From FEB-22 sp003105195 (GTDB lineage Bacteria > Pseudomonadota > Alphaproteobacteria > Rhizobiales > Xanthobacteraceae), in NCBI GenBank assembly GCA_027493405.1, contig JAOSKV010000004.1, forward strand, positions 136,491-200,490: a DNA stretch of 64,000 nucleotides. The letters run 5' to 3'. The notes under the pieces are model-generated. The model was not told the DNA's origin. It searched no databases and was given only the letters and a program-made list of their open reading frames with translations. The position numbers and the translations under genes were made by a program. Below are positions 47,055 to 56,793 of the stretch, in pieces; the stretch's first letter is position 1, and every line of letters starts with the position of its first letter.

Positions 47055-48809
47055 TCAATAGACGTGCAGCGGCAGCGCCCCGCCGGGGCCGATGATGACG
47101 CCCCAGGCCTCGTCGGCGCCGATCGTCACGGTCTCGCGCTCGGCCGGCTTGCCGGCCATCTTGAACGCGACCTCGTACTTGCCGGGCGCGAGGTCGAGCA
47201 TCGGACCGTCCGGGTTCTTGGAGCCCTGGCCGGGGCCGAGGGTGAACGAGCGCTTGGCGACCGTGATCTGCACCTCGCTCTGCAGGATGTTGCCGAGCAC
47301 GAGCTTGCCCTGCCCGGCCTTCGGCAGGAGGCCGGCCTTCTCGGCTTCCCCCGGCTTGCGCAGGGTGAGCCGCACCGCAGTGTCCCGGCCGCCGGCGGTG
47401 AGCCGCAGGGCCGCGGGGCCTTCGGGCGCCTTCAGGGCGATCGTGACCTCCTTCCGATTGCGCGCCGAAGCCGTCTCGCTCCAGCCGCGCTTGCCGAGCT
47501 CGTCGCGATAGAAGGCGAGCACCGCGTCGAGGGCAGCCGGCACGGTGGCGTCGAGCGTGATGCGATAGCGCGTGCTCCCGACGCTCTTCACCTTGCTGCG
47601 GGTCGGGACCGGCAGCCCCTTCATGTCCTCGCCCGCGAGCGTTTCCGGAGTGGCCGCCGCCGGGGCGTCCGCCGGATCGGCTTTGGTCGCGGCCGCGAGC
47701 AGCGCGGAGCCGCGCGCCGTCACATTGGTCCGGGCGCCCATCTGCATGACCGTGAGCTTGAGGTCCTGGTCCGCCTTGGCGAAGTCGAGCACCACCATGT
47801 TCGGCCGGTTGATCACCGAGCGCCCTTCCTTCCAGCCGAGCGGCTTCATCTGCGCGCGATAGAACGCGGCGACGGCGGCGACGCCCGACGGGCTCGCGAA
47901 TTCCAGGGTGCCCTCGGCGCCGTCGTGCTCCAGGTCCTCGGCGGAGGCAGGCACCGGGATCGGCGCACGGCCCGCGAGCACGCCGAGCGGCGCCTCCGCG
48001 CTCCTCTGCTGCGGTGCCGGCCGGCGCGCGCCCTTGATCTCGGCGAGCGCGCCCTCGAGCGCCTTCGTCATGGTGTCCTCGATCATGGTGTCGACCGCCG
48101 ACGGCCGCGACGGCTCTGGCGCGTTGCGCGGCTTGGCGAGGGCGGCGATGAGGCTCGGCGGCACGCGCTCGATCCTGACCCGCGTGCGCGCGTCCTCGCC
48201 GCGGGCGATCTCGAGCAGCAGCGGCCGCTCGCTCCCGCGCACGAAGAACAGGACCGCCTCGCGCTCGGTCGGCGCGGGCGCGTCGGGCGCGGTCCAGGGC
48301 GACCAACCGCGCGCGCCGAGCTCGCCGCGGAAGAAGTCGAGCGCCGGCGCCACGGCCGCGGCCGTGACGCAGTCGAAATGCGGACGGTCCGGATCGAACT
48401 TGACCTCGGCGGCGTCCTTCGGGAACGGCAGGTCGTGCGCGAGCTTCACGCCGGAATACTGCACGCTGGTGGCGTTGCCCTGGGCGGGCGCGACGCTGAC
48501 GAAGGCGGTGAGGCCGATCGCGCCCTTCTTGAAGGTGAGATGCTTCTGGTTGGGGAGATCCGCCTGCTGCGCGAAGGCGGGGCCATAGGCCTGCCAGCCC
48601 TCGCGCGCGAGCGCGGCGCTCACGGCCGCCGCGGTCTCCGCGACCGGCTCGCGCGTCACGTAGATGGTGGCGACCGGGCTGGCGAACAGCTCCTTCGCGC
48701 CCGGCATGCGCGGCAGCCGGGTGGTGTCGAGGAGGTCGTCCCCGCTCGCGGCACCCGCCAAGCAGACGAGCCACAGGGCGGTCGCGCAGGCCGCGCGGAC
48801 TCTCGTCAT
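47055..48809 (-). CDS. Exported protein with repeated FYRxxLxxxGW modules, function unknown
   Basis: 584 residues. A signal peptide (MTRVRAACATALWLVCLAGAASG) is followed by at least four copies of a short motif in which an Ala-rich helix ends in a Trp: ALAREGWQAY, FFRGELGARGWSPW, FYRAQMKPLGWKEG and FYRDELGKRGWSE. Each sits in a ~100-residue alpha/beta unit. The last ~80 residues are beta-rich (VQITVAKRSFTLGPGQ, YEVAFKMAGKPAERETV). No enzyme motif is seen. Binding or structural work in the periplasm is likely. It is convergent with the dehydrogenase gene. Confidence 0.78.
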   Translation of the reverse strand: MTRVRAACATALWLVCLAGAASGDDLLDTTRLPRMPGAKELFASPVATIYVTREPVAETAAAVSAALAREGWQAYGPAFAQQADLPNQKHLTFKKGAIGLTAFVSVAPAQGNATSVQYSGVKLAHDLPFPKDAAEVKFDPDRPHFDCVTAAAVAPALDFFRGELGARGWSPWTAPDAPAPTEREAVLFFVRGSERPLLLEIARGEDARTRVRIERVPPSLIAALAKPRNAPEPSRPSAVDTMIEDTMTKALEGALAEIKGARRPAPQQRSAEAPLGVLAGRAPIPVPASAEDLEHDGAEGTLEFASPSGVAAVAAFYRAQMKPLGWKEGRSVINRPNMVVLDFAKADQDLKLTVMQMGARTNVTARGSALLAAATKADPADAPAAATPETLAGEDMKGLPVPTRSKVKSVGSTRYRITLDATVPAALDAVLAFYRDELGKRGWSETASARNRKEVTIALKAPEGPAALRLTAGGRDTAVRLTLRKPGEAEKAGLLPKAGQGKLVLGNILQSEVQITVAKRSFTLGPGQGSKNPDGPMLDLAPGKYEVAFKMAGKPAERETVTIGADEAWGVIIGPGGALPLHVY

Positions 48810-49088
48810 GATGTTTCCCCGGGGCGGCCACCGGATCCGCGGCCGTGAGCCCGTTGGTCGCGCCGTCCCGCCGGGTGGTTCAAGCCGTCCCGGCGTCGCC
48901 ATCGCGGGTCGCGGGGAACCGGGCGGGCGGATCGCGCGTTACCGCAGCAGAGCCCGGGGATGTTCTCTCACCATCGCTGATGTCTTGCCGGGATTTTCCG
49001 CGGCGATGATCCGGATCGATCGACGATGCTCCACGACAAGGCGCGGCCGCGCGCGCCCGCCACGCTTCATCCCGCCATTCCCCGCGTC

Positions 49089-49226
49089 ATGTGTCCGGAA
49101 TGCGGACGCATCATGCGGCTCACCCGCATCGACCCGCTCGCGGCGCCGCCGCGGCGCGCCGAGATCGTGACCTTCCGCTGCGAATGCCGGTTCGACCTGC
49201 GACAGACCCTCGACCGGGTGGATTGA
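49089..49226 (+). CDS. Small zinc-ribbon-like protein (45 aa)
   Basis: MCPECGRIMRLTRIDPL followed by VTFRCECRFD gives two CxxC/CxC pairs that could bind zinc. An in-frame ATG at 49026 would add 21 residues without features. It ends 16 bases before the convergent DUF763 gene. Function unknown. Confidence 0.6.
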   Translation: MCPECGRIMRLTRIDPLAAPPRRAEIVTFRCECRFDLRQTLDRVD

Positions 49227-49242
49227 GCGCGTCGGCTCGCAC

Positions 49243-50480
49243 CTACGGCTTCGGCCTCTCCCACCCGAACACGCTGCGCCCGCCGTAGTCCGGCGACGCC
49301 GCCATCTCGTCCGCGATCAGCTCCGGCACCGCGGGGCCCGCGGCCTCGCGCTCCAGGACGCGCGCCTGCGTGTCGAGGCGCCGCAGAGCGTCGAGCTCCT
49401 CATCTCGGCCGAGCCTGGCGTTCCTCACCGCCGACTTGAGCACGCGCAGCGTCTCGTCGTAGACCCGCAGCGGCACCGGGAACGGGTGGCGGTCCTTGCC
49501 GCCATGCGCGAAGGAGAAGCGCGCCGGATCGCTGAAGCGGCACGGCGCGCCGTGCACGACCTCGGCGACCATGGCGAGCGCCTGCACGGTGCGCGCCCCG
49601 ACGCCCGGCGTCAGCAGCAGCTCGGGAAAATCCCTCGGCCCGCGGTCGGCCGCGGCCGCCAGCGTGCCGTGCAGCCGTCGCGTCACCACGTCGGCGGCCC
49701 GCACCTCGTGATGCGCCGGCATGACCAGGTGCGGCAACAACGGCTGTGTCTCGGCCGCCGGCATGCCAGCGGGCGCCTCGCGCGCCGCAAGCTCGCGCAC
49801 GATGCCGTCCGGCCCGATCGAGGCGAGGAGGTCGAGCTGGGCGCGGCGCGAGGCTGCGGCGCGGCGATCCGCGAGGTTGACGATCTCGCCCTGGTCGGGC
49901 CCCTCGATCGCGCTGTGCGGCGCATCGACGAAGCTCGTCAGCCCCTCGGAGAGCCAGTGGTAGCGGCGTGCCTGGCGGCGCGCCCCGTTCATGCCCTGCT
50001 GCACGACCACCCAGCGGCCATCGTCCGTGACGATGAAGCCGTGCAGGTAGAGGTCGAAGCCGTCCTGCACGGCGGCGCTGTCGACCTTGGCGGTCAGCCG
50101 GCTCGCCTGCGCGAGCGCGGGGCCGTCGAGACCGGTGCGCTCGCCGACCGCGACCAGCTCGGCGGGCGTCGCGCGCGAGTGCCGGCCGCGCCCGCCGCAG
50201 ACGTGGATGCCGAGCTCCTGGCGCGCGGCGCAAGCCCGCGCTTCAAGGCGCCGATCACGCTGGTCGTGATGCCCGAGGAGTGCCAGTCCATGCCCATCAC
50301 GGCGCCGAAGGACTGGAACCAGAACGGATGCGCGAGCCGCCGCAACAGCTCGTCGCGGCCGTAGTGGTGCACGATCGCCTCGACCGTGACGGCGCCGAGC
50401 CGCGTCATGCGCTCGCCGAGCCAGCGCGGCACGCGCCCGCCATGGAGCGGCAGGTCGGCGCTTCCGGCGCGACGTGGCAT
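49243..50480 (-). CDS. DUF763 family protein (one frameshift)
   Basis: About 412 residues after correction. N-terminal ADLPLHGGRVPRWLGERM and WFQSFGAVMGMDWHSSGITTSVIGALKRGLAPRA fit the DUF763 family. The rest (ELGIHVCGGRGRHSRATPAEL, YHWLSEGLTSFVDAPHSAI, PELLLTPGVGARTVQALAMVAEV with a helix-hairpin-helix-like GVGARTV) lies in another frame. One missing G at about 50220 reconnects RAQELGIHVCGG. HhH-like motifs hint at DNA binding, but no activity is established. Confidence 0.85.
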
Positions 50481-50524
50481 CAGCGCGCGGCTCCGCTGAT
50501 CGAATCGATTCGCACCGGTCCAGT

Positions 50525-51010
50525 CTATCCGGAGGGTGCGCGACCGGTCTCTCCGCGCGACAAGGAGGCGGCGACCTCATGCAGCGCCTGCAGGAACATT
50601 TCCGCGTCGATCACCTCGAGGCGCTCGACCGAGCGCGCATTGATGGCACGCGCCGCCGCGGTCAGCGGCGCGCGCGCAGCGCGCGCCCCTGCGCGGTGAG
50701 GGAGGACGCGCGCCGCGCGACGGTCGTGCGGGTCCGGCTCGCGCCGGATCAGTCCGTCGCGCTCCATCCGGTTGAGGGTCGCGGCCATGGTCGGCTGCTC
50801 GATCTGCGCGCGGACGGCGAGCTCCGACTGGGTCTGCCCCTCGGCCTCCCACAGCGCCAGGAGCACCGGGAAGGTGCCGAGTTGCACGCCGTGGCGCGCC
50901 GCCTCGCGACCCATCTCGCGGGCATAGAGGCGCGCCACGTAGTTGATCATGTAGCCGAAGGATTCCTCGGGCTTGAACGCGCCGTCCTTCGGCCTTTGCG
51001 GTTTCGCCAT
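50525..51010 (-). CDS. MarR-family transcriptional regulator
   Basis: 161 residues with a winged helix (QTQSELAVRAQIEQPTMAATLNRMERDGLIRREPDPHDRR). After DRRAARVL the sequence PHRAGARAARAPLT reads oddly. A shift of frame there would give the usual LTAQGRALRAPLT, so a compensated indel pair is possible. It probably controls the membrane-protein gene three bases upstream and itself through the palindrome at 51520. Confidence 0.85.
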   Translation of the reverse strand: MAKPQRPKDGAFKPEESFGYMINYVARLYAREMGREAARHGVQLGTFPVLLALWEAEGQTQSELAVRAQIEQPTMAATLNRMERDGLIRREPDPHDRRAARVLPHRAGARAARAPLTAAARAINARSVERLEVIDAEMFLQALHEVAASLSRGETGRAPSG

Positions 51011-51013
51011 GCT

Positions 51014-51505
51014 TCACTCCGCGACCCGCGCGACGCGGCGCGCCTGCAGGCGCGGGCGCAGTAGGCCGATCCCCGCGACCAGCAGGATCATCAGGATGTT
51101 GACGGCACCGGCATAGCGCTCGACCGCCTCCGGGACAACAAAGGCCTCGAGCCCGCCGCCGCGCGAGAGCGCGCGCGCCGCAAAGGTGAGGTTCGCCACC
51201 GCCACGACGATCGCGACCGTGGTGGCGGCGATCGCGGCCGCCAGCGCGATATGCAGCTTGAGCCAGCGCTGGCGCAGCAGCTCTCCCCTGGTCAGCCACA
51301 CCATTCCGAGGCCGGAGCCGATGACCAGAATCAGGCCGGGCACGGTCAGGGTGCGCGTCGCAAGGCAGATGGTCTCGCGCGCATAGAGCACGAAGGATGG
51401 GTCGGCTGCCCCCGCCTGCGCCCGGCCCGTCACGATGTGCGCCAGAATGCTGCCCAGGAACATGGCGAAGCCGACTACATGCATGAGCTTGAGAGAACGG
51501 TACAT
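51014..51505 (-). CDS. Four-helix membrane protein (DUF2269-like)
   Basis: 163 residues, four hydrophobic segments (about 8-26, 50-72, 82-106 and 130-152) with a His in the first (LMHVVGFAMFLGSILAHI). It resembles DUF2269/cytochrome-like small integral proteins, but no ligand is certain. The start is ATG 51503-51505, since a perfect GGAGG lies five bases upstream; a GTG two codons earlier overlaps that site. It is transcribed first, with the MarR gene next. Confidence 0.75.
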   Translation of the reverse strand: MYRSLKLMHVVGFAMFLGSILAHIVTGRAQAGAADPSFVLYARETICLATRTLTVPGLILVIGSGLGMVWLTRGELLRQRWLKLHIALAAAIAATTVAIVVAVANLTFAARALSRGGGLEAFVVPEAVERYAGAVNILMILLVAGIGLLRPRLQARRVARVAE

Positions 51506-51519
51506 GATCACCTCCTTTG

Positions 51520-51541
51520 AATATAGATAGCTTACTATATT
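51520..51541 (-). promoter_or_regulatory. Palindromic operator of the membrane protein/MarR operon
   Basis: AATATAG (51520-51526), eight bases, CTATATT (51535-51541): a perfect 7-bp inverted repeat in a sharply AT-rich patch, 15 bases before the start codon and just before the GGAGG site. The size and symmetry are typical for MarR-family dimers. Confidence 0.72.
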
Positions 51542-51726
51542 TCAGCGCCGAGTCAATCGCGCGCCGGGCCGTTTGTGCCTGAGACTGTGCCGGGCCGCGT
51601 CACGCGCCCGCCGCGCCGGCGCGGCAGGCGTCCGCCATGCAGCGGCCGGGCCGCCTCCCCGCTCGACTTCTCGCAGCGAGGCGATGGCAACGGCGACCCG
51701 CGGTCTCCGCGCCGCTGCGGTCCCCG

Positions 51727-52078
51727 TCAGTCGAAGTCGAGGATCTCGCCGAGCCAGGACTTCCTTCTGCGGTGGCGATGGCGCGGGTCGCGCCGGTCGG
51801 TCGTCGTCGTCATCGTCGCGATAGCGGCGGCGCCCGTCGTAACCGGGATCGTAGCCGCCCTGGACGGGCGCCGGCGCGGGCCCGCGCGCGGCCGGTTGCG
51901 GGGATGCCGGCTCCATGGCGGCGCTGCGCGCGATGATCTTGTCGAGTTCGCCGCGGTCGAGCCACACCCCGCGGCAGCGCGGGCAGTAGTCCACCTCCAC
52001 GCCCTGGCGGTCGGTCATCATCAGGTCCGTCCGGCACAGCGGGCACAGCATGCCGGGCTTGACGTGCGCGTCGATCAT
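51727..52078 (-). CDS. zf-TFIIB-type zinc ribbon protein (one frameshift)
   Basis: About 116 residues after correction. The zinc ribbon has two CxxC pairs (MLCPLCRTDLMM and VDYCPRCRGVWLDRGELDKII). A Pro/Tyr/Asp-rich linker follows. As read, the frame runs on past the expected end. Dropping one C at 51763-51764 gives KKSWLGEILDFD and a stop at 51727-51729, the normal ending. Function unknown; the family occurs widely in proteobacteria. Confidence 0.82.
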
Positions 52079-52162
52079 TCAATTCTCCGGGATTGGCTCG
52101 TGGCAACGCCGAGAGATGGCGTGCGGTTCTCCGGACCGGAATGCAGCGATTTGCCGCGCCTC

Positions 52163-52858
52163 CTACTGCGCCGCGACGCGACCGGCCTCGCGCTCGCGCC
52201 ATTCCTTCAGCAGCACCTGGCGCCGGCGCGGGTAGCGCGCGTCGACGACCTCGAGCTCGACGATGCGGTCGGCGCGGAAATGGCGGAAGCTTTGGCGCAG
52301 CTCGCACCAGGCGACGACCACGCGCGCGCATTCGAAGAAGGCGAGCGCGAACGGCCAGACGGTGCGGCGCGACTCGGCGCCGTTCACGTCCCGGTAGCTC
52401 ATGGCGAGCTTGCGCTCGGTGCGGATCGCCTTGCGGATCACCGCGAGGTCGATCGCGGGCCGGATCATGGCATGCGCCGGCGGCACCAGCAGCGGCGAGG
52501 CGTCGAGCGCGTCGCGCAGGTCGGCGGGCAGCACCGCCGCGATCTTGGCGAGCGCGTTGCGCGCCGCCGCGCCGAGTCGCTCGTCGCCGCGGTCGCCGAC
52601 CCAGCGCGAGCCGAGCACCAGCGCCTCGATCTCGTCCTCCGAGAACATCAGCGGCGGCAGCATGAAGCCCGGCCGCAGCACGTAGCCGAGCCCCGGCTCG
52701 CCCTCGATCTCGGCCCCCTGGGCATTGAGGATCGCGATGTCGCGGTAGAGCGTGCGGATGCTCACCCCGAGCTCGCGCGCGAGCACGTGCCCGCTCACCG
52801 GATGGCGATGCCGGCGCAGGATCTGGATCAGGTCGAGCAGGCGTTGCGCGCGCGACAT
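52163..52858 (-). CDS. YafY-type HTH/WYL-domain transcriptional regulator
   Basis: 231 residues. An N-terminal DeoR-like HTH (MSRAQRLLDLIQILRRH, then GHVLARELGVSIRTLYRDIAIL) is followed by a WYL domain (~130-225: IRKAIRTERKLAMSYRD, RTVWPFALAFFE). WYL domains bind ligands such as nucleic-acid-derived molecules. The start is at 52856-52858, since the upstream extension lacks domain content. Confidence 0.88.
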   Translation of the reverse strand: MSRAQRLLDLIQILRRHRHPVSGHVLARELGVSIRTLYRDIAILNAQGAEIEGEPGLGYVLRPGFMLPPLMFSEDEIEALVLGSRWVGDRGDERLGAAARNALAKIAAVLPADLRDALDASPLLVPPAHAMIRPAIDLAVIRKAIRTERKLAMSYRDVNGAESRRTVWPFALAFFECARVVVAWCELRQSFRHFRADRIVELEVVDARYPRRRQVLLKEWREREAGRVAAQ

Positions 52859-52963
52859 GGGCTCCCCTTGGGGAAGGACCATAACCGCCAATGCTGACAC
52901 ATGGTGACAGTGGCGCCGGCCTGAATCACGGGTTCGTGATCACCGTCGCGCCCCTCTCGAGGC

Positions 52964-55095
52964 TCAGCGCCGCACCAGCGTCATCACCCGGGCGAAGCCG
53001 CGCGGGTCGGCGAGCGCGGCGGCCGTCTCGCGCGGGCTGAGCCGGGCGAGGTCTTCGGCCCCTTCGGCGTCCTCGAGCCGGGCGAGGGCGAGGACGAGAT
53101 CGGCGTCGATCTCGCCGCGCCGGCACGGGGGCGGCTCGAGCATCTGGCGGTGGGCGTCGGCGAGCTCCGGATCGCGCAGCAGCGCGCGCCAGGAGGGCTC
53201 CGTCGCTTCCGACTCCAGCTCGGCCGCGAGCGCATTGGCGCGCGCGAGCACGCCGGCGGCGCGCGCTCCTCCGGCACGATCAGCAGGCCGGCGCGGCGGA
53301 ACGCCTCGCCGGTCCGCCGGCCGGCCGTCAGCCCGGCGAGCGGGACCGCGAGCGCGAGCCCGAGGATCACCGGCGTCATCCACAGGAACAGCGGCCACGA
53401 CACCGCATAGGCGGCGCCCGCGAGCGACGCGCCGAACACGGTGTGCCAGGCGTAGCGGCGCACGACCTCGCGCCACGGCAGCGAGCCGTCGTCGCGCCGC
53501 TGCACGTTCCAGCCGGCATCGCGGCCGAGTAGCGTGGAGACCACGGTGACGGACTGCGCCAGCATCATCACGGGCGCCAACAGCCCGGAGATCAGCGTCT
53601 CGACCAGCATGCCGATAAAGCCGCGCACGACGCCGAAGCTGCGCCGCGCGCGGCCATCGCCGAGCATCGCGAGGAAGCCGAAGAGCTTCGGCGCCAGCAG
53701 CAGCCCCATGGTGCCGGCGAAGACGTAAGCCGCGCGCACCGGGTCCTGCGCGGGCCAGCGCGGGAACAGCGTGAACCCCGACGGGAAATATTCCGGCCGG
53801 ATGAACTGCGCCTGCAGCGCGATCACGATGCCGGTGATCAGGAAGGCGAGCCACAGCGGCGCCGTGATGTAGCTGCCGATGCCGGTCAGGAGGTGCAGCC
53901 GGCTCACCCAGTGGAGCCCGCGCGCCGGCAGCACGCCGAGATGCTGGAGGTTGCCCTGGCACCAGCGTCGGTCGCGCAGGATGTAGTCGGTGAGCGAGGG
54001 CGGGCTCTCCTCGTAGGAGCCGCCGAGCGCCGGCGCCATGTAGACGCCCCAGCCGGCGCGGCGCATCAGCGCGGCCTCGACGAAGTCGTGGCTCATGATC
54101 TCGCCGCCGATCGGCTTGCGTCCCCGCAGGGCCGGCAATCCGGCCTCGGCCGCGAAGGCCGCCGTGCGGATGATCGCGTTGTGCCCCCAGTAGTTGCCTT
54201 CGCCCCCGTGCCACCAGGCGATGCCGTGGGCGATGGTCGGGCCGTAGAGCCGGTGCGCGAACTGCTGCAGCCGCGCGAACAGCGTGCGGCCGTTGACGAC
54301 GACCGGCAGCGTCTGGATCAGCGCGGCCCGTTGGTGGCGCTCCATGGCGCCGGCGAGCCGCACCAGGGTGTCGCCGGTCATCAGGCTGTCGGCGTCGAGC
54401 ACCACGAAATGCGCGTAGGCGCCGCCGAAGCGGCGGACCCAGTCCGCGACATTGCCGGCCTTGCGGCCTTCGTTGCGCCGCCGGTGGCGGTAGAAGATCC
54501 GCGCGTGCCCGCCGGTGCGCGCGCGCAGCGCCAGGAAGGCGGCCTCCTCGGCGATCCAGATGTCGGGCCGCGTGGTGTCGCTCAGGATGAAGAAGTCGAA
54601 ACGGTCGAGCGCCCCGGTCGCCGCGACCGACTCGTAGACCGCCTGCAGGCGCGCGATCACGTGTACCGGCGTCTCGTTGTAGACCGGCAGCAGCAACGCG
54701 GTACGCTCCGCGAGCCGCGGCAGCGGGCCCTCGGCCGGCACGTCGATCGGCTGCGGCCGGCGCGTGAGCACCACGAAGAATCCCGCGAGCGCCGAGATGA
54801 ACGAGAAGGCGATCCAGGCGAACAGCACCACGAACAGGCCGAGCACCAGCCGTTCCAGGAGGGTCAGGCCGCCGACCTGCAGCACAAGGTGCATCTCGTA
54901 GGCGGCGCCGGCGGTCATCGCCAGGGTGCCGAGGATCACCAGCGCGCGGCGCAGCCGCAGCGCGGCGGGCCGCGGCACGGGCAGCCGCGCGCGCGCGTGG
55001 CGCAGCGACTGCACCGGCATGGCGAAGCGGCACCGCCTCCGGCAGCGCCCGCAACGGCGCCGCGACCGGCACGGCGGGCGGATCATGGCGTCCAT
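52964..55095 (-). CDS. opgH: Glucans biosynthesis glucosyltransferase OpgH (frameshifted)
   Basis: About 710 residues after correction. It is a membrane glycosyltransferase family 2 enzyme that makes the beta-1,2-glucan backbone of osmoregulated periplasmic glucans. Catalytic landmarks: LLPVYNETP, FVVLDADSLM, GEIMSHDFVEAA and RDRRWCQGNLQH. Several membrane helices flank the domain. The main frame shifts near 53260 (one base missing), after which ANALAAELESEATEPSW and LARLSPRETAAAL complete the tail. The first ~25 codons also look shifted twice (near 55071 and 55025), since frame-corrected reading gives VPVAAPLRALPEAVP. It overlaps the end of opgG by 13 bases. Confidence 0.9.
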
Positions 55096-56606
55096 CGATG
55101 AACCCAGACCTCGGATACCGGCTTGTCCTGGTGCAGGAGCTGCGCGCGCAGCTCCACCAGCGGCGCCCGCTCGGGCGCGAGCCGGAAGCTCAGCCGCCAA
55201 CCGCCGGTGTGCGGATTGGGCTGCGTCACCACGTGGCGGATCTGCCCCTTGTCGGCCGTGACCTTGCCGATCACCTCGGCATCGGCCGGCAGGGACTTGA
55301 ACATCTCGCCGGTGGTCTCGAGCACGAACTGCCGCTCCGACTCCCCGGCGGCGCCGACGCGCATCTGCGTGAAGGCCGCGAGCTCCGCCGACAGCATCGC
55401 CTCGCGGCCCCAGTGCAGCCGGTAGACGAAGGTGTAGTCGCGCTTCGGCTGGAACGGCTCCTTCGGCCGCCAGAAGGCGACGATATTGTCGTTGTACTCG
55501 TTGCGGGTCGGGATCTCGACCAGCAGAATCTGTCCCTCGCCCCAGTCGCCGATCGGCTCCACCCAGGCGCTCGGCCGTTTCTGGTACTGCGCCTCCAGGT
55601 CCTGGTAGGCCGCGAACTCGCGCCGGCGCTGCAGCAGCCCGAAGCCGCGCGGATTGGTGTCCGCGAAGGCGCTGATCTGCAGGTCCTGCGGATTGGCGAG
55701 CGGGCGCCACAGCTGCTCGCCGCGGCCGTTGCGGATCGCGAGCCCGTCGGAATCGTGCACCGCCGGGCGGAAGTCGTCCGCATTGTTGCGATCGCCGGGG
55801 CCGAACCAGAACATGCTGGTGAGGGTGCCGATGCCGGCCTGGTCGATGGCGACGCGCGGATAGATCCCCATCTCGACGTCGTAGACCGTGGCCTCGCCCG
55901 GCCGGATCGTGAAGCGGTAGGCGGCCGCCGCGCTCTGGCTGTCGAGCAGCGCGTGCACCACGATCGAGTTGGTCTGCGGCTGCGGGCGCTCGATCCAGAA
56001 GGCGCGGAAAGCCGGGAATTCCTCACCCTTGGGATCGCCGGTCTTCAGCGACAGGCCGCGCGCCGACAGCCCGAACACCTGCCCCTTGCCGACGGCGCGG
56101 AAGTAGCTCGCGCCGAGGAAGGTGCCGATCTCGTCGTGGTAGTCGCCCCGGTTGATCGGCGCGTGCAGCCGGAACCCCGCGAAGCCGAGATTGGCATTCG
56201 GCTGCGGCTGCGGAAGGCCCTCGTTGAACGTGAACAGGTCCGGTGCGTAGCGGATCAGCCGCGCGCGGCCCTGCACGACCTCGTGGATGTCCACCCGGTC
56301 CGTGAAGATGAAGCCGCGATGGAAGAGCTGCACCTGGAACGGCAGGTTGTCGCCGCGCCAGAGCGCGCGATCCGGCACGAAGCGGATCCCGCGATAGGCG
56401 TCGTAGCCGAGCTCCCGGAAGGCCTGCGGTAGCTCCCAGTTCGGCGCCCGGAACGGCTTGCTCGCGAGCTCGCGCGCCATCTCGCGCACCGACGGCGCCG
56501 CGAACGGCATCCACTCCCCGGCCGGCTGCGCCCGCGCGCCCCCGCGCGCGAGAGCGGCGGCGAGCGGAAGCGACAGGCCTCCCATGACGAAATCGCGACG
56601 TCGCAA
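55083..56606 (-). CDS. opgG: Glucan biosynthesis protein OpgG/OpgD, Tat-exported
   Basis: 507 residues. A twin-arginine signal (MRRRDFVMGGLSLPLAAALA) fits the OpgD-like subgroup. The mature part is full family sequence (YDAYRGIRFVPDRALW, FQVQLFHRGFIFTDRV, GASYFRAVGKGQVFGLSARGL, SMFWFGPGDRNNADDFRPAVHDSDGL). It acts in the periplasm to branch or shape the glucans made by OpgH. The start is TTG (56604-56606) with GGAGG six bases upstream. It precedes opgH in an operon. Confidence 0.93.
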   Translation of the reverse strand: MRRRDFVMGGLSLPLAAALARGGARAQPAGEWMPFAAPSVREMARELASKPFRAPNWELPQAFRELGYDAYRGIRFVPDRALWRGDNLPFQVQLFHRGFIFTDRVDIHEVVQGRARLIRYAPDLFTFNEGLPQPQPNANLGFAGFRLHAPINRGDYHDEIGTFLGASYFRAVGKGQVFGLSARGLSLKTGDPKGEEFPAFRAFWIERPQPQTNSIVVHALLDSQSAAAAYRFTIRPGEATVYDVEMGIYPRVAIDQAGIGTLTSMFWFGPGDRNNADDFRPAVHDSDGLAIRNGRGEQLWRPLANPQDLQISAFADTNPRGFGLLQRRREFAAYQDLEAQYQKRPSAWVEPIGDWGEGQILLVEIPTRNEYNDNIVAFWRPKEPFQPKRDYTFVYRLHWGREAMLSAELAAFTQMRVGAAGESERQFVLETTGEMFKSLPADAEVIGKVTADKGQIRHVVTQPNPHTGGWRLSFRLAPERAPLVELRAQLLHQDKPVSEVWVHRWTP

Positions 56607-56793
56607 GCAGACCTCCCGCGGCGTCCCGCCGCAGCAACCCCGAGCCCACGACGTACAATGAGCCGGCGCGGCCCGGGTTCCATGAACGATCCGTCAGGGA
56701 ACATCCGGCTCGCTGCGATTGGACGCGTCCAAGGTCAGCACCGAAATCCGCCTCCGACACCGCCGATCGGGAGGCGACGCCCGGCGTCGGCGA

